NCBI GenBank assembly: GCA_003223395.1 | Contig: QHUZ01000090.1 | Span: 1 to 37,550, forward strand | Direction: 5' to 3' | DNA from: Gemmatimonadota bacterium | GTDB taxonomy: Bacteria > Gemmatimonadota > Gemmatimonadetes > Gemmatimonadales > GWC2-71-9 | DNA length: 37,550 bases | Part shown: one piece after another, positions 22,817 through 31,320 of the stretch | Layout: every line of letters begins with the position of its first letter | How positions within the stretch are numbered: position 1 is the first letter of the stretch | Program-made: the position numbers and the translations under genes | The notes under the pieces: generated by a model | Told to the model about the DNA's origin: nothing | What the model saw: the letters and a program-made list of their open reading frames with translations, nothing else | The model's database searches: none

Positions 22817-23851
22817 ATGCAAGCCATTGTGAAGCCGAGCCGCGCCCCTGGGCTGAAGGTCACGACCGTTCCGAAGCCGTCCCCCGGTCCCGGCGAGGTG
22901 CTGATCGCCGTGCGGCACGCGGGGGTGTGCGGGACTGACCTCCACATCGCCGACTGGAACGCCTGGGCGCAAGGCCGCATCAACCCGCCCATCGTCGTCG
23001 GGCACGAATTCGCGGGAGAGATCGAGTCGGTCGGCGACGGGGTCACCGGGCTCCGCGCGGGCCACCTCGTCACCGCCGAAGGCCACATCGTCTGCGGCCA
23101 CTGTCTCCAATGCCGCACCGGCAACAGTCACATCTGCCAGAACACCCGCATCATCGGCGTCGATCGCGACGGCGCGTTCGCCGAATACATCGTGATGCCG
23201 GCGACCAACGTCCTGACGCTCGACGGGGGGACGATCCCCACCGAGGTCGGCGCAATCATGGACCCGATGGGCAATGCGTTTCACACGGTGCTGACGGCGG
23301 AGATTCCCGGCAGCACTGTTTTGATTGTGGGGTGCGGGCCGATCGGCTGCTTTGCGGTGGGCATTGCCCGCGCGGCGGGCGCCACTAAGGTCATTGCGTC
23401 CGACGTCAACCCGAAGCGGCTCGCGCTCGCCGCCACGATGGGCGCACACGTCACGATCAACCCCAAGAAGGACGACGTCGTGAAGACGGTCCTCGCCGAG
23501 ACCGCCGGGGAGGGAGCGGATGTGGTGTGCGAGATGTCAGGCGTGCCCTCGGCGCTGCACCAGGCGTTCGCGGCCGTGCGGATGGGCGGGCGCGTGCAGC
23601 TGCTCGGAATTCCGGACGGCACGATACCGATGGACTTTGCCAACGAGATCATTTTCAAAGGGATCACGGTGTACGGCGTGATTGGCCGCAAGATGTACCA
23701 GACCTGGCACCAGATGCGTCGCTTCCTCATCAGCGGGCAGTTCGACCCCCGACCCGTCATTACCCACAAGTTCCCGCTTCCCAAGATCGACGACGCACTC
23801 GCCGCCATTCGTTCGGGTGACGCCGGCAAAGTCATTCTGGAGATCGTATGA
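22817..23851 (+). CDS. tdh: L-threonine 3-dehydrogenase
   Basis: A 344-residue zinc-dependent medium-chain dehydrogenase (E. coli Tdh has 341 residues) oxidising L-threonine with NAD+ to 2-amino-3-ketobutyrate. Catalytic zinc ligands are in AGVCGTDLHI (Cys) and VVGHEFAGE (His, Glu); structural zinc cysteines are in CGHCLQCRTGNSHIC. The NAD-binding loop is LIVGCGPIGCFAVGIA. I start at ATG 22817 (MQAIVKPSRAPGLKV), where the family begins; the upstream frame encodes repeat sequence. The 4-base overlap with the CoA ligase gene, the second enzyme of the same pathway, supports the assignment over sorbitol or alcohol dehydrogenase. Confidence 0.93.
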   Translation: MQAIVKPSRAPGLKVTTVPKPSPGPGEVLIAVRHAGVCGTDLHIADWNAWAQGRINPPIVVGHEFAGEIESVGDGVTGLRAGHLVTAEGHIVCGHCLQCRTGNSHICQNTRIIGVDRDGAFAEYIVMPATNVLTLDGGTIPTEVGAIMDPMGNAFHTVLTAEIPGSTVLIVGCGPIGCFAVGIARAAGATKVIASDVNPKRLALAATMGAHVTINPKKDDVVKTVLAETAGEGADVVCEMSGVPSALHQAFAAVRMGGRVQLLGIPDGTIPMDFANEIIFKGITVYGVIGRKMYQTWHQMRRFLISGQFDPRPVITHKFPLPKIDDALAAIRSGDAGKVILEIV

Positions 23852-25044
23852 GCTTCATCGCGCAGTTGCAGGACGAGCTGGCGGAGTTCAAGAAAGAAGG
23901 CGTCTACAAACGGCTCAATTACCTCGATTCACCGCAGGGGCCGCGCGTGCGCATGGAAGGACGCGGCGAAGTCGTCATCCTGTCCTCCAACAACTACCTC
24001 GGCCTGTGCGCCGTCCCCGAGGTCGTCCAGGCCGGCAAGGACGCGCTCGAACGCTGGGGCGCCGGCACCGGATCGGTGCGCTTCATCTGCGGCACGTTCA
24101 CCGTGCATCGCGAGCTCGAGCATGCGCTCGCGCGATTCGTCGGCTGCGAGTCGTCGCTCAGCTACGTCAGCTGCTGGAACGCCAACGAAGGGCTGTGCCC
24201 GACGGTGTTGAGCGAGCCGGACATCGTCATCTCCGACCAGTTGAACCACGCGTCGATCATCGATTCGATTCGCATCGCCAAGACGATCACCAAGTGCCAG
24301 ACCGCGGTCTACAAGCATTCCGACATGGCCGACCTCGAGGAGAAGCTGCGCGCCGCGGGCAAAGTGCGGCGCAAGCTGATCTTCACGGACGGCATCTTCT
24401 CGATGGAGGGCGACATTGCGAAGCTGCCCGAGCTCGCGGAGCTGGCGCGGAAGTACGACGCGGTGCTCGCCGTCGATGACTCGCACGCGACCGGCGTCCT
24501 CGGCAAAGGCGGCCGCGGCACCGCCGAGCATTTCGGCATGCTGGGCCAGATCGACGTGATCACTTCGACGCTCGGTAAAGCGCTGGGCGGCGCGGCTGGC
24601 GGATTCACGGCCGGCCCGCTCGCGCTCACCGACTACCTCACGCAGCGCTCCCGGCCCCAGCTGTTCAGCAATGCGCTTCCACCGACCGTCGCGGCCAGCG
24701 CCCTGGCCGCGGTGCGCCATGTCGAGGCGCACCCCCAGCTCGTCACCCGGCTGCATCAGAACGCCCGCTACTTCCGCGAGCAGCTCCTGTCGCTCGGCTT
24801 CAAGCCGCTCGCGGGCGAGACGCCCATCGTGCCGGTCATCCTGGGCGAGACCGCCAAGGCGATTCACATGAGCGAGCTGCTGCTGGCCGAAGGGGTTTTC
24901 GTGACTGGGTTCGGTTATCCCGTTGTGCCGCAAGGACATGCCCGCGTGCGCTGCCAACTGTCGGCGGCTCACACGCGTGACGATCTCGACTTTGCCCTCA
25001 GGGCTTTCAAGAAGGTTGGCTCCCAACTCGGATTGATCTCATGA
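23848..25044 (+). CDS. kbl: Glycine C-acetyltransferase (2-amino-3-ketobutyrate CoA ligase)
   Basis: A 398-residue PLP enzyme of the alpha-oxoamine synthase family that splits 2-amino-3-ketobutyrate with CoA into glycine and acetyl-CoA. Seen motifs: ILSSNNYLGLCAVPEV, GTGSVRFICGTFTVHRELE, SDQLNHASIIDSIRIAK, VDDSHATGVLGKGGRG and TSTLGKALGGAAGG, where the Lys forms the PLP Schiff base. Length is equal to E. coli Kbl. It overlaps tdh by 4 bases (ATGA) and the next gene by 4 bases (ATGA), so all three are coupled. The position beside tdh distinguishes it from 8-amino-7-oxononanoate synthase, a paralogue. Confidence 0.95.
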   Translation: MSFIAQLQDELAEFKKEGVYKRLNYLDSPQGPRVRMEGRGEVVILSSNNYLGLCAVPEVVQAGKDALERWGAGTGSVRFICGTFTVHRELEHALARFVGCESSLSYVSCWNANEGLCPTVLSEPDIVISDQLNHASIIDSIRIAKTITKCQTAVYKHSDMADLEEKLRAAGKVRRKLIFTDGIFSMEGDIAKLPELAELARKYDAVLAVDDSHATGVLGKGGRGTAEHFGMLGQIDVITSTLGKALGGAAGGFTAGPLALTDYLTQRSRPQLFSNALPPTVAASALAAVRHVEAHPQLVTRLHQNARYFREQLLSLGFKPLAGETPIVPVILGETAKAIHMSELLLAEGVFVTGFGYPVVPQGHARVRCQLSAAHTRDDLDFALRAFKKVGSQLGLIS

Positions 25045-27512
25045 GCGCTCTTATTCTGTTGGCGGCGTTACAGACTGTCGGACCGTCAAGCCGTCCGGCC
25101 GACTTCCTTGGGTTCGAGCCGGGCGCCGACTCCGTACTCGCGGATTGGCGACAGGTCAGCGGCTACATGAACGGGCTCGCGCAGCGCAGCCGCTACGTGC
25201 GTGTGGACACGCTCGGTCGCACGACGGAAGGCCGTCCGTTTCTGCTGCTGACGATCACGTCTCCCGCCAATCAGCAGCGGCTCACCGAGATCAAACAGGC
25301 GCAGGCGCTGCTCGCGGATCCGCGGCGGCTCACCGATACCGCGCTGGCAGACCTTCGCACCAGACAACCCGCCGTCATTCTGATCAGCAACAACATCCAT
25401 TCGACCGAAGTGGCGTCGAGCCAGATGGGCATGACCCTCGCCTACCGGCTCGTCACCGATCCCGAATTGCGCCGCCTGCTCGACTCCGTCGTGGTACTGA
25501 TGATCCCGTCGATGAACCCCGACGGCCTCGATACGGTCGTGAGCTGGTATCGCCGCTACAAGGGGACGCGGTACGAGGGGGGGCCCCTGCCCTGGCTCTA
25601 TCACAAATACATCGGCCACGACAACAATCGCGACTGGTTCATGCTGACGCAGGTCGAGACACGGCTCGTCACACGGATGTTGTACAAGGAATGGTTTCCG
25701 GAGATCGTCTACGACGTGCATCAGATGGGCGCGAACGGCGTGCGCCTCTTCGTGCCTCCCTTCCAGGATCCCGTCAACCCGAACCTCGATCCCGCGATCG
25801 TCGCCGGCATCAATCTCGTCGGCGCGCAGATGGCATCCGCGTTGTATGACGCTGGGCTCACCGGGGTCGCGCATCAGCAGACCTACGATCTCTGGTGGCA
25901 CGGGGGTTTTCGTTCGACCCCCACGCGGCACAACATGATCGGCATTCTCACCGAGGCCGCCAGCACGCGACTCGGGTCGCCGATCACGCTTTCCGGCGAC
26001 TCGGTGCGGCAACCGGTCCGCGGCGTGAACTACCCCGCGCCGTGGCCCGGAGGCACGTGGCACCTGGGCGATATCGTGCGTTACGAGCTCACGACGTCCG
26101 AGGCGTTGGTGCACCTGGCGGCGCGCGACCGCGTCACCGTGATCGACCGCTTTGTCGGGCTGGGACGGCGCGCCGTCGAGGCCGGGTTAGCCGGCCATCC
26201 GTTCGCGTATGTATTGCCTGTCGAGCAGCGAGATCCGGAGAGCTGGACGGCGTTGGCCAATGTGCTCGCGGCCGGCGGCGTCGAAGTATGGCGCGCGGCC
26301 GAACCGTTTTCCGTAGGCGGCCAGACCTACTCCGCCGGCTCACTCGTCGTGCCGATGGGTCAGCCCTATCGCGCACACGCGAAAGACCTGCTCGAGCCGC
26401 AGCACTACACGCCGGTCAACGATCGGCCGCCGTACGACGTCGCCGGGTGGACATTGCCCTTTACGATGGGTGTCCGCGCCGACGTGGTAGACACGCCCTT
26501 TACCGCGAATCTGGTGAAGGTGGACAGCGTGATCCCCGCGCCGGGCCGCATCGAGGGCAGCGGCGACGTCTTTTTCCTGAAGAACCGCACCAATGCCGAG
26601 TCACGGGCCGTGGCCGCGTTGCTCGCCGCCGGTCAGACGGTGACGATCGTGGGCGACAGCCTCATGGCGCGTGGTCCCAGAGCCCGCGCCATTCTCACCG
26701 AACACGCGGCACGGCACGGCTTCAGTGTTACCGCGGCGCGCGCGGCACCCGCGGGTCGTCCGGGCGCGAGTCGCCAGCGTTTACCGCGCATCGCGCTCTA
26801 CCAGCCCTGGACGGGCAACATCGACGAGGGATGGACGCGCTGGTTGTTCGAGCAGTATGGGATCAGCTACACGACAGTTCACGACAACGATCTCAAAAAA
26901 GGGGGACTGCGACAGCGGTTTGATGTGATCGTCCTGCCCGACGCCGATGGCAATGCGATTGTGCGCGGCGTAGACTCGACTCGCATTCCACTACAGTACG
27001 CAGGAGGTATGGGTGAGACCGGTGCCAACGCAGTTTCGGAGTTTGTTCGGGGCGGTGGCACGCTCGTCTGCCTCGACGGTTCAAGTAATTTCGCGATTAC
27101 ACGCCTTAACCTCCCGGTGGTCAACGTTCTAGCCGGGGAGGCATCTGGTCCGCAAGTTTTGCGATTTTACGCCCCAGGCTCTATTTTCGGTACGGTTTTG
27201 GGGGGGGTGGCGGGGGAGGGGCCGAGAAGCCCGGTGACCCTCGGGGTCCCCGAGTCCCTCCAAGTCTATTTCGAGAATAGCGCGGCCTTCACCGTATCGG
27301 CCCCGGCCAGGGCCTTGGCGACGTATCCCGAGCAGCCGCTCCGATCCGGCTACGCCCGGTTCCAGGAGCGGTTGGCAGGGAAAGCGGCGCTGGTGGAGGC
27401 ACCGGTAGGCAGCGGACGGGTGATCCTGTTTGGGTTCCGGCCCCAATTCCGGGGCCAGACGCACGGCACCTTCAAGCTGCTCTTCAACGCGGTCCTATTG
27501 GCGGCTCCCTAA
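25041..27512 (+). CDS. Secreted M14 family zinc carboxypeptidase-like protein
   Basis: An 823-residue protein with a short hydrophobic leader (MSALILLAALQTVG). The catalytic domain covers about residues 25-350: zinc ligands His and Glu in NIHSTEVASS (HxxE), MIPSMNPDGLDTV, then NNRDWFMLTQVETR, third ligand His in VYDVHQMGANG, and the likely catalytic Glu in IGILTEAAS. The C-terminal half (about 450-823) contains a Rossmann or glutaminase-like part (RIALYQPWTGNIDEGWTRWL, FVRGGGTLVCLDGSSNF, GRVILFGFRPQFRGQTHGTF), common in large M14 proteins of this kind. The start is coupled to kbl by ATGA. It would release amino acids outside the cytoplasm. Confidence 0.88.
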   Translation: MSALILLAALQTVGPSSRPADFLGFEPGADSVLADWRQVSGYMNGLAQRSRYVRVDTLGRTTEGRPFLLLTITSPANQQRLTEIKQAQALLADPRRLTDTALADLRTRQPAVILISNNIHSTEVASSQMGMTLAYRLVTDPELRRLLDSVVVLMIPSMNPDGLDTVVSWYRRYKGTRYEGGPLPWLYHKYIGHDNNRDWFMLTQVETRLVTRMLYKEWFPEIVYDVHQMGANGVRLFVPPFQDPVNPNLDPAIVAGINLVGAQMASALYDAGLTGVAHQQTYDLWWHGGFRSTPTRHNMIGILTEAASTRLGSPITLSGDSVRQPVRGVNYPAPWPGGTWHLGDIVRYELTTSEALVHLAARDRVTVIDRFVGLGRRAVEAGLAGHPFAYVLPVEQRDPESWTALANVLAAGGVEVWRAAEPFSVGGQTYSAGSLVVPMGQPYRAHAKDLLEPQHYTPVNDRPPYDVAGWTLPFTMGVRADVVDTPFTANLVKVDSVIPAPGRIEGSGDVFFLKNRTNAESRAVAALLAAGQTVTIVGDSLMARGPRARAILTEHAARHGFSVTAARAAPAGRPGASRQRLPRIALYQPWTGNIDEGWTRWLFEQYGISYTTVHDNDLKKGGLRQRFDVIVLPDADGNAIVRGVDSTRIPLQYAGGMGETGANAVSEFVRGGGTLVCLDGSSNFAITRLNLPVVNVLAGEASGPQVLRFYAPGSIFGTVLGGVAGEGPRSPVTLGVPESLQVYFENSAAFTVSAPARALATYPEQPLRSGYARFQERLAGKAALVEAPVGSGRVILFGFRPQFRGQTHGTFKLLFNAVLLAAP

Positions 27513-27541
27513 CTTGGGCGGGGGTCGTGGGAGGAGTCCCG

Positions 27542-28696
27542 ATGAAGCGGCTGGTTCTCCTGGTGGGATTCGTAACGTTGGTGGCGGGTCCCGCCGCAGC
27601 GCAGCGCTCGCAGAACATCGAGTTCGGCGGCTTCGGTTCGTGGTGGCGGTTTGACCGCTCGTTCCTGATCAAGAACGGGTTCGGCGGCGGCGCGCGCATC
27701 AGTTACAACTGGAGCGACCGCCTCAGCCTCGAAGTCACTGGCGACTACATCGCGACGACAAACCTGGCCGCCACGCAAAACATCACCGTCTCGACGATCA
27801 GCGGCGCTATCGTGTTGAACTTCCCGATGAACGACAAGCTGACGCTGTTCGCGACGGGCGGCTACTCGCACATGGTCTTCGGGAAGGATCCCCCGTACGC
27901 CTTTACCCAGCACCTCGTTAACGGGGGCCTCGGGTTCCGCCAGTTCATTGGCCGGCGCGTCGCGCTCCGCGGTGACGTCCGTGCGCAGTACCGCCCGGAC
28001 AATCCCTTTTACGTGGGGTTGTTTACGGGCGAAGTTCAAGGCTCCCTCGGCGTGTCCTACTTCTTCATTCCGCCGCAGCAGGGCCGCGGTTTCAATACGA
28101 ACTTCCAGTGGTACTGGGGCGCGCAGGGCGGCTTCCTGCTTTCCAAGACGAACACGCAGCCCTACGCCTATGATCCGATTGTCGGCGGCCATTGGCTGAT
28201 CACCGCGCGCCGCACCGCGCTCTACGTGGCGTACGAGCAGGCGTTCTTCCTGGCCGATGCACAGGCCGTCATCTTCGACCCGGCCTCGTCGAACTCCTCG
28301 GTCGGCCCGAGCTTCCGCGACGTCACGTTCAAGGACGTGCGCCGGCTGATGTTCGGCGTGCTCGCCTATCCGGTGCAAAAGATCATCGAGCCGTTCGCCG
28401 GCGGGGGATTTGCCCTGATGCAGGTGCTGAATCCGACGGTCGACTGCTCCAGCTGTACCACGCTCGGTGAAGCGGTCGAAGCGTCAGACCGCGTTCACGA
28501 TCAATCGAGCCGGGCATTCTTCTGGATCATGGGCGGGCTGCAGATCAACTATTCCAGCAAGCTGAACGTGTTCGCCCAGTACTTATTGACGTCCAGCGCC
28601 GCGAACTTCCTGCTCCAGAGCAACACCCACACGCTGCAGGGAGGCATTCGCCTCAGCCTCGGCACCTCCAAGGAAGGGATTACCGAACGGCACTAA
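27542..28696 (+). CDS. Outer-membrane beta-barrel protein
   Basis: A 384-residue protein. The start ATG 27542 has GGAGG just upstream. A signal peptide (MKRLVLLVGFVTLVAGPAAA, cut before QRS) precedes strand-like segments: GGGARISYNWSDRLSLEVTG, LTLFATGGYSHMVFG, RVALRGDVRAQYRP, and at the end HTLQGGIRLSLG. This is the layout of an outer-membrane barrel of the OmpW/opacity type. A CSSCT pair near residue 303 is unusual for a barrel and may form a disulphide. It lies 29 bases after the M14 gene in the same direction and probably ends the operon. The 3' end overlaps the convergent glycosylase gene by 17 bases. Function unknown; peptide uptake is a guess from context. Confidence 0.75.
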   Translation: MKRLVLLVGFVTLVAGPAAAQRSQNIEFGGFGSWWRFDRSFLIKNGFGGGARISYNWSDRLSLEVTGDYIATTNLAATQNITVSTISGAIVLNFPMNDKLTLFATGGYSHMVFGKDPPYAFTQHLVNGGLGFRQFIGRRVALRGDVRAQYRPDNPFYVGLFTGEVQGSLGVSYFFIPPQQGRGFNTNFQWYWGAQGGFLLSKTNTQPYAYDPIVGGHWLITARRTALYVAYEQAFFLADAQAVIFDPASSNSSVGPSFRDVTFKDVRRLMFGVLAYPVQKIIEPFAGGGFALMQVLNPTVDCSSCTTLGEAVEASDRVHDQSSRAFFWIMGGLQINYSSKLNVFAQYLLTSSAANFLLQSNTHTLQGGIRLSLGTSKEGITERH

Positions 28697-29267
28697 CCCA
28701 AGGTGAGCCCTTGAGATAGTACCGCAGCGGCCAGTTGGTCGCCTGCGTAATACCGATACGAGGCCCCGCGACGATATCTCGTTTGCGGGGCCTTGTGCCC
28801 TCCAGGATTCGGAGGACGCCACGCTGCAGCGACACGCCGTTCAAGGCGCCGGTGACACCCAGCGCCTCGCAAAGCCGCGCGGGGCCGGAGCAGAGCGGCT
28901 CTTTGCCGCGCCGCTTGCGCATGGTCGCGAAGCCCGCGAGCGGCTCGAGCGCCCGGATGAGGACCGCAGCCGGAAATTCCTGAGGCTCGGTCACTGCGTT
29001 GAGACACCAATGCATGCCGTAGGTGAAATACACATAGGCCGTTCCCGGCGGCCCGTAGAGCGGTTCGGTGCGGGGAGTACGCCGATGGCCGTAGGCGTGG
29101 CACGCCGGATCGTGCGGGCCGACGTACGCCTCGACCTCCACGATCCGGCCCGCGGTCTGATGGCGCCGGCCACCGACATCACTGACGAGGATGTGGCCCA
29201 ATAGCCCACGCGCGACCGATTCTGTCGGTCGCGCGTAGAACTTCGCCTGCACGGCGCTGCCTTGCAC
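28680..29267 (-). CDS. DNA-3-methyladenine glycosylase (AAG/MPG family)
   Basis: A 195-residue base-excision repair enzyme removing alkylated purines. GRIVEVEAYVGPHDPACHAY contains the catalytic Glu (Glu125 in the human enzyme, by position) and a His; RTEPLYGPPGTAYVYFTYGM and CLNAVTEPQEFPAAVLIRAL complete the active site, with CSGPARLCEALGV later on. The start is GTG 29267, two bases after the stop of the NYN/OST-HTH gene, so the two share a transcript. A second in-frame GTG six codons later is an alternative. Length is normal for bacterial members. Confidence 0.95.
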   Translation of the reverse strand: MQGSAVQAKFYARPTESVARGLLGHILVSDVGGRRHQTAGRIVEVEAYVGPHDPACHAYGHRRTPRTEPLYGPPGTAYVYFTYGMHWCLNAVTEPQEFPAAVLIRALEPLAGFATMRKRRGKEPLCSGPARLCEALGVTGALNGVSLQRGVLRILEGTRPRKRDIVAGPRIGITQATNWPLRYYLKGSPWVSAVR

Positions 29268-29269
29268 CG

Positions 29270-31018
29270 TTAGGCCTTCTCGTTCCCGCCCGTCAGGCCC
29301 CGCTTCACCCTCGACCAGAACGACTCGCCCGGCTCGGCGCCAGGCGCCGCTGGAGGCGGTGGAGGAGCTGGTCGTTCCGCAGGCGCCGGAGGAGGTGCTT
29401 GATCCAACACCGGACGCGCGCTGGGCGTCGACACCTCAGAAGACTCCGATTCAAACCGGCGCGGTCCACGACCCCGCCCGCCGCGTCCACCACGGCGGCC
29501 TCGTCCGCCGCGTTCGCCGCGCTCGGCGCGCTCGCCGTTCTCAGCGCGGGGCCCGCGATCCCTGCCACCTCGACCGCCCCGACCACCGCCACGACCGCCA
29601 CGCTCGCCTCGCTCGCCTCGCTCGCCTCGCTCTTGGCCGGATCCCGACGAGGGGGCCGTTGGGCTCGACTGACCCGCCGGGGGCTTGGGAGGCACCAAAT
29701 CGCCGCGTGGCCGGAAGTTGGGATCGACTTCCACCACGCCAATCTTGGGGATCTCGGGAGCCCCGCCCGCACCGGGCCGGCGGGCGCCACCGCGCGAGCC
29801 GCGGCGGAAGCGCGCGCTGCGCATCGGAATGCCACCCGGTGTCGACGGCGTGCTATAGGGTGGCGGCGGGGCAGACGACGTCGGCATCGGAATGTCGTCT
29901 TCGTCTTCTACATCGGGCATTGGGGCCGACAAGACCGGGCGTGGAGCCTCCTGCTCATCCGTCACCGGCTTTTCGTCGTCCTGATGAGCCGGCTCGTCGT
30001 CCGTACCCATACCGACGGCCTGCTTGATCAACCCGAACGCGCCGCCGAACGAGAACCCGGCCTTCGCGGCCGGCGCTTCCGGCTCGTCGGTCGGGGCCGG
30101 CTCAGTGGGAGCGGTTGGCGATTCTTCACGGTCGCGAGCGCCGCGTCCCCGACCCCGGCCGCCTCGCCCACCCCGGCTGCGGGGTTTCTCGGTGTCTTCG
30201 CTCATCGCGGCGAGTGCCGGCGACGCCGCCGCGCCTGCGACCTGCGGGCCGAGGGCGATTTCGTACTGCCCGTTGTCGAGTCGGGTCAACGTGATGAGTC
30301 CACGTCGGGCGGCTTCGATCACGAACTTGCTGAACCGCGAGAACCCGGCGTCCTTCTCGTCGAAGTTCGGGTCGATCTCCTGCATCACCTGCTTCAGGCG
30401 GTCCGAGCGCATGACGTCGTTGTGCGCCGTCATCTGTTTGACCGCCTCGACGACCAGCTCCCAAGGGTCGCGCTTCACGTATTCGACGTCGCTCGTCTTC
30501 GTGAAGCCCGCCAGCTCGTTGTAGGAGTAGTACTCGTCGCAGTTCTGAATGAGGAGGTCGCTGGACGATTCCCGGATCCCCACGCCGATCACGTACTTGC
30601 CGTACTCCTTGAGCTTCAGCACGAGCGACGAGAAATCCGAATCTCCGGACAAGAGAATGAAGGTTCCGATCTCCGGACGCGTAAAGACCAGCTCCAGCGC
30701 GTCGATCGCGAGGCGGATGTCGGTGGCGTTTTTCTTGTTGGCCCCGTGCGCCGGTGCAAAGATGAGATCGATGGAGGATTCGGAGAGCGGGACGATGTAC
30801 TGCGGGTAGCGGCGCCAGTCCGCGTAGGCGCGCTGTACCGCAACCTTACCCCGGATGATTTCCGACTGGAGCAGGCGTTTCAGCTCGGTTTGGAGGTCCG
30901 AGCGGATCGCCATCGTCACGTTGTCGAAGTCGATCATCAGCGCCGCATTGGGCGCGTGGGCGGGTGGTTCTTTGTGTGCGGGGCGTGGCAAATGGTTGTG
31001 AGCTTGCTGCGGTGTCAT
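29270..31018 (-). CDS. NYN (PIN-like) nuclease domain - OST-HTH/LOTUS protein with RGG-rich tail
   Basis: A 582-residue protein. Residues about 25-165 form a NYN/LabA nuclease-like domain: ALMIDFDNVTMAIRSD with Asp30 and Asp32, NATDIRLAIDALEL with an Asp, and LLSGDSDFSSLV with two more, the usual acidic metal site. Residues about 180-255 form an OST-HTH/LOTUS domain (DPWELVVEAVKQM to LDNGQYEIAL), thought to bind RNA. The remaining 320 residues are disordered: acidic and proline-rich first, then RGG and RGR clusters with ERG repeats, then a short folded end ESFWSRVKRGLTGG. I start at ATG 31018; an upstream start adds an unsupported 11 residues. Likely an RNA-processing or RNA-binding factor. 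The gene is followed by a DNA repair enzyme gene. Confidence 0.88.
   Translation of the reverse strand: MTPQQAHNHLPRPAHKEPPAHAPNAALMIDFDNVTMAIRSDLQTELKRLLQSEIIRGKVAVQRAYADWRRYPQYIVPLSESSIDLIFAPAHGANKKNATDIRLAIDALELVFTRPEIGTFILLSGDSDFSSLVLKLKEYGKYVIGVGIRESSSDLLIQNCDEYYSYNELAGFTKTSDVEYVKRDPWELVVEAVKQMTAHNDVMRSDRLKQVMQEIDPNFDEKDAGFSRFSKFVIEAARRGLITLTRLDNGQYEIALGPQVAGAAASPALAAMSEDTEKPRSRGGRGGRGRGRGARDREESPTAPTEPAPTDEPEAPAAKAGFSFGGAFGLIKQAVGMGTDDEPAHQDDEKPVTDEQEAPRPVLSAPMPDVEDEDDIPMPTSSAPPPPYSTPSTPGGIPMRSARFRRGSRGGARRPGAGGAPEIPKIGVVEVDPNFRPRGDLVPPKPPAGQSSPTAPSSGSGQERGERGERGERGGRGGGRGGRGGRDRGPRAENGERAERGERGGRGRRGGRGGRGRGPRRFESESSEVSTPSARPVLDQAPPPAPAERPAPPPPPAAPGAEPGESFWSRVKRGLTGGNEKA
29601..29632 (-). 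repeat. 9-base tandem repeat encoding ERG units
   Basis: The unit GCTCGCCTC (plus strand) is repeated about 3.5 times and encodes Glu-Arg-Gly triplets in the tail of the NYN protein. Unit length is a multiple of three, so copy number could change without a frameshift. Confidence 0.8.
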
Positions 31019-31320
31019 AACTGACTCTGTTCCTGCCCTGGGGCCGGACAAGCGCGTAGCACGTTCCTCGAAGCGAGGAACTCTACGACGCTGTCTTGCT
31101 GCGTCGGGCTCTTGGTAAAGGCGTATTGCGCCGTAGTTAAGGCTGGCTGGTGCGTGGGGAGGGTCGCCGAATCACCGCGGCGCGCCCGTGCGCGCTACCT
31201 CGACCCAATGCCGAGGACCGCAGGCGCCGCCTGATGGTTTCGACCCCTCTACCGAGGGCACTGCCAGACGAATGAACAGTTCAACTATAAACGATTGGGA
31301 CTGCAGAAGCTAGGGTTTGG
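31019..31320 (-). promoter_or_regulatory. 302-base non-coding leader of the NYN gene with strong hairpin
   Basis: No good ORF is seen on either strand. On the minus strand a TATAGT hexamer near 31284-31289 could be a -10 box, giving a leader of about 260 bases. Near the gene (31055-31087) lies a hairpin with an 8-base-pair perfect stem GTTCCTCG/CGAGGAAC around a 3-base loop, extended by CGTAG/CTACG, and with bulges to 31047-31095. Further up are GGGTCG/CGACCC arms (31158-31208 region) and CCCTC/GAGGG arms (about 31246-31258). No known riboswitch or RNA family is recognised. Confidence 0.45.

Noticed and set aside
29399-31024. Long plus-strand frame opposite the NYN gene.
   Set aside because: It is low-complexity Ala/Thr/Arg sequence produced by the antisense of the RGG tail. 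NYN and OST-HTH motifs are on the minus strand.
31233-31244. GATGGTTTCGAC resembles the 5' end of tmRNA on the plus strand.
   Set aside because: No tag reading frame, no T-arm and no CCA end follow within the expected distance, and the DinB gene occupies the space.
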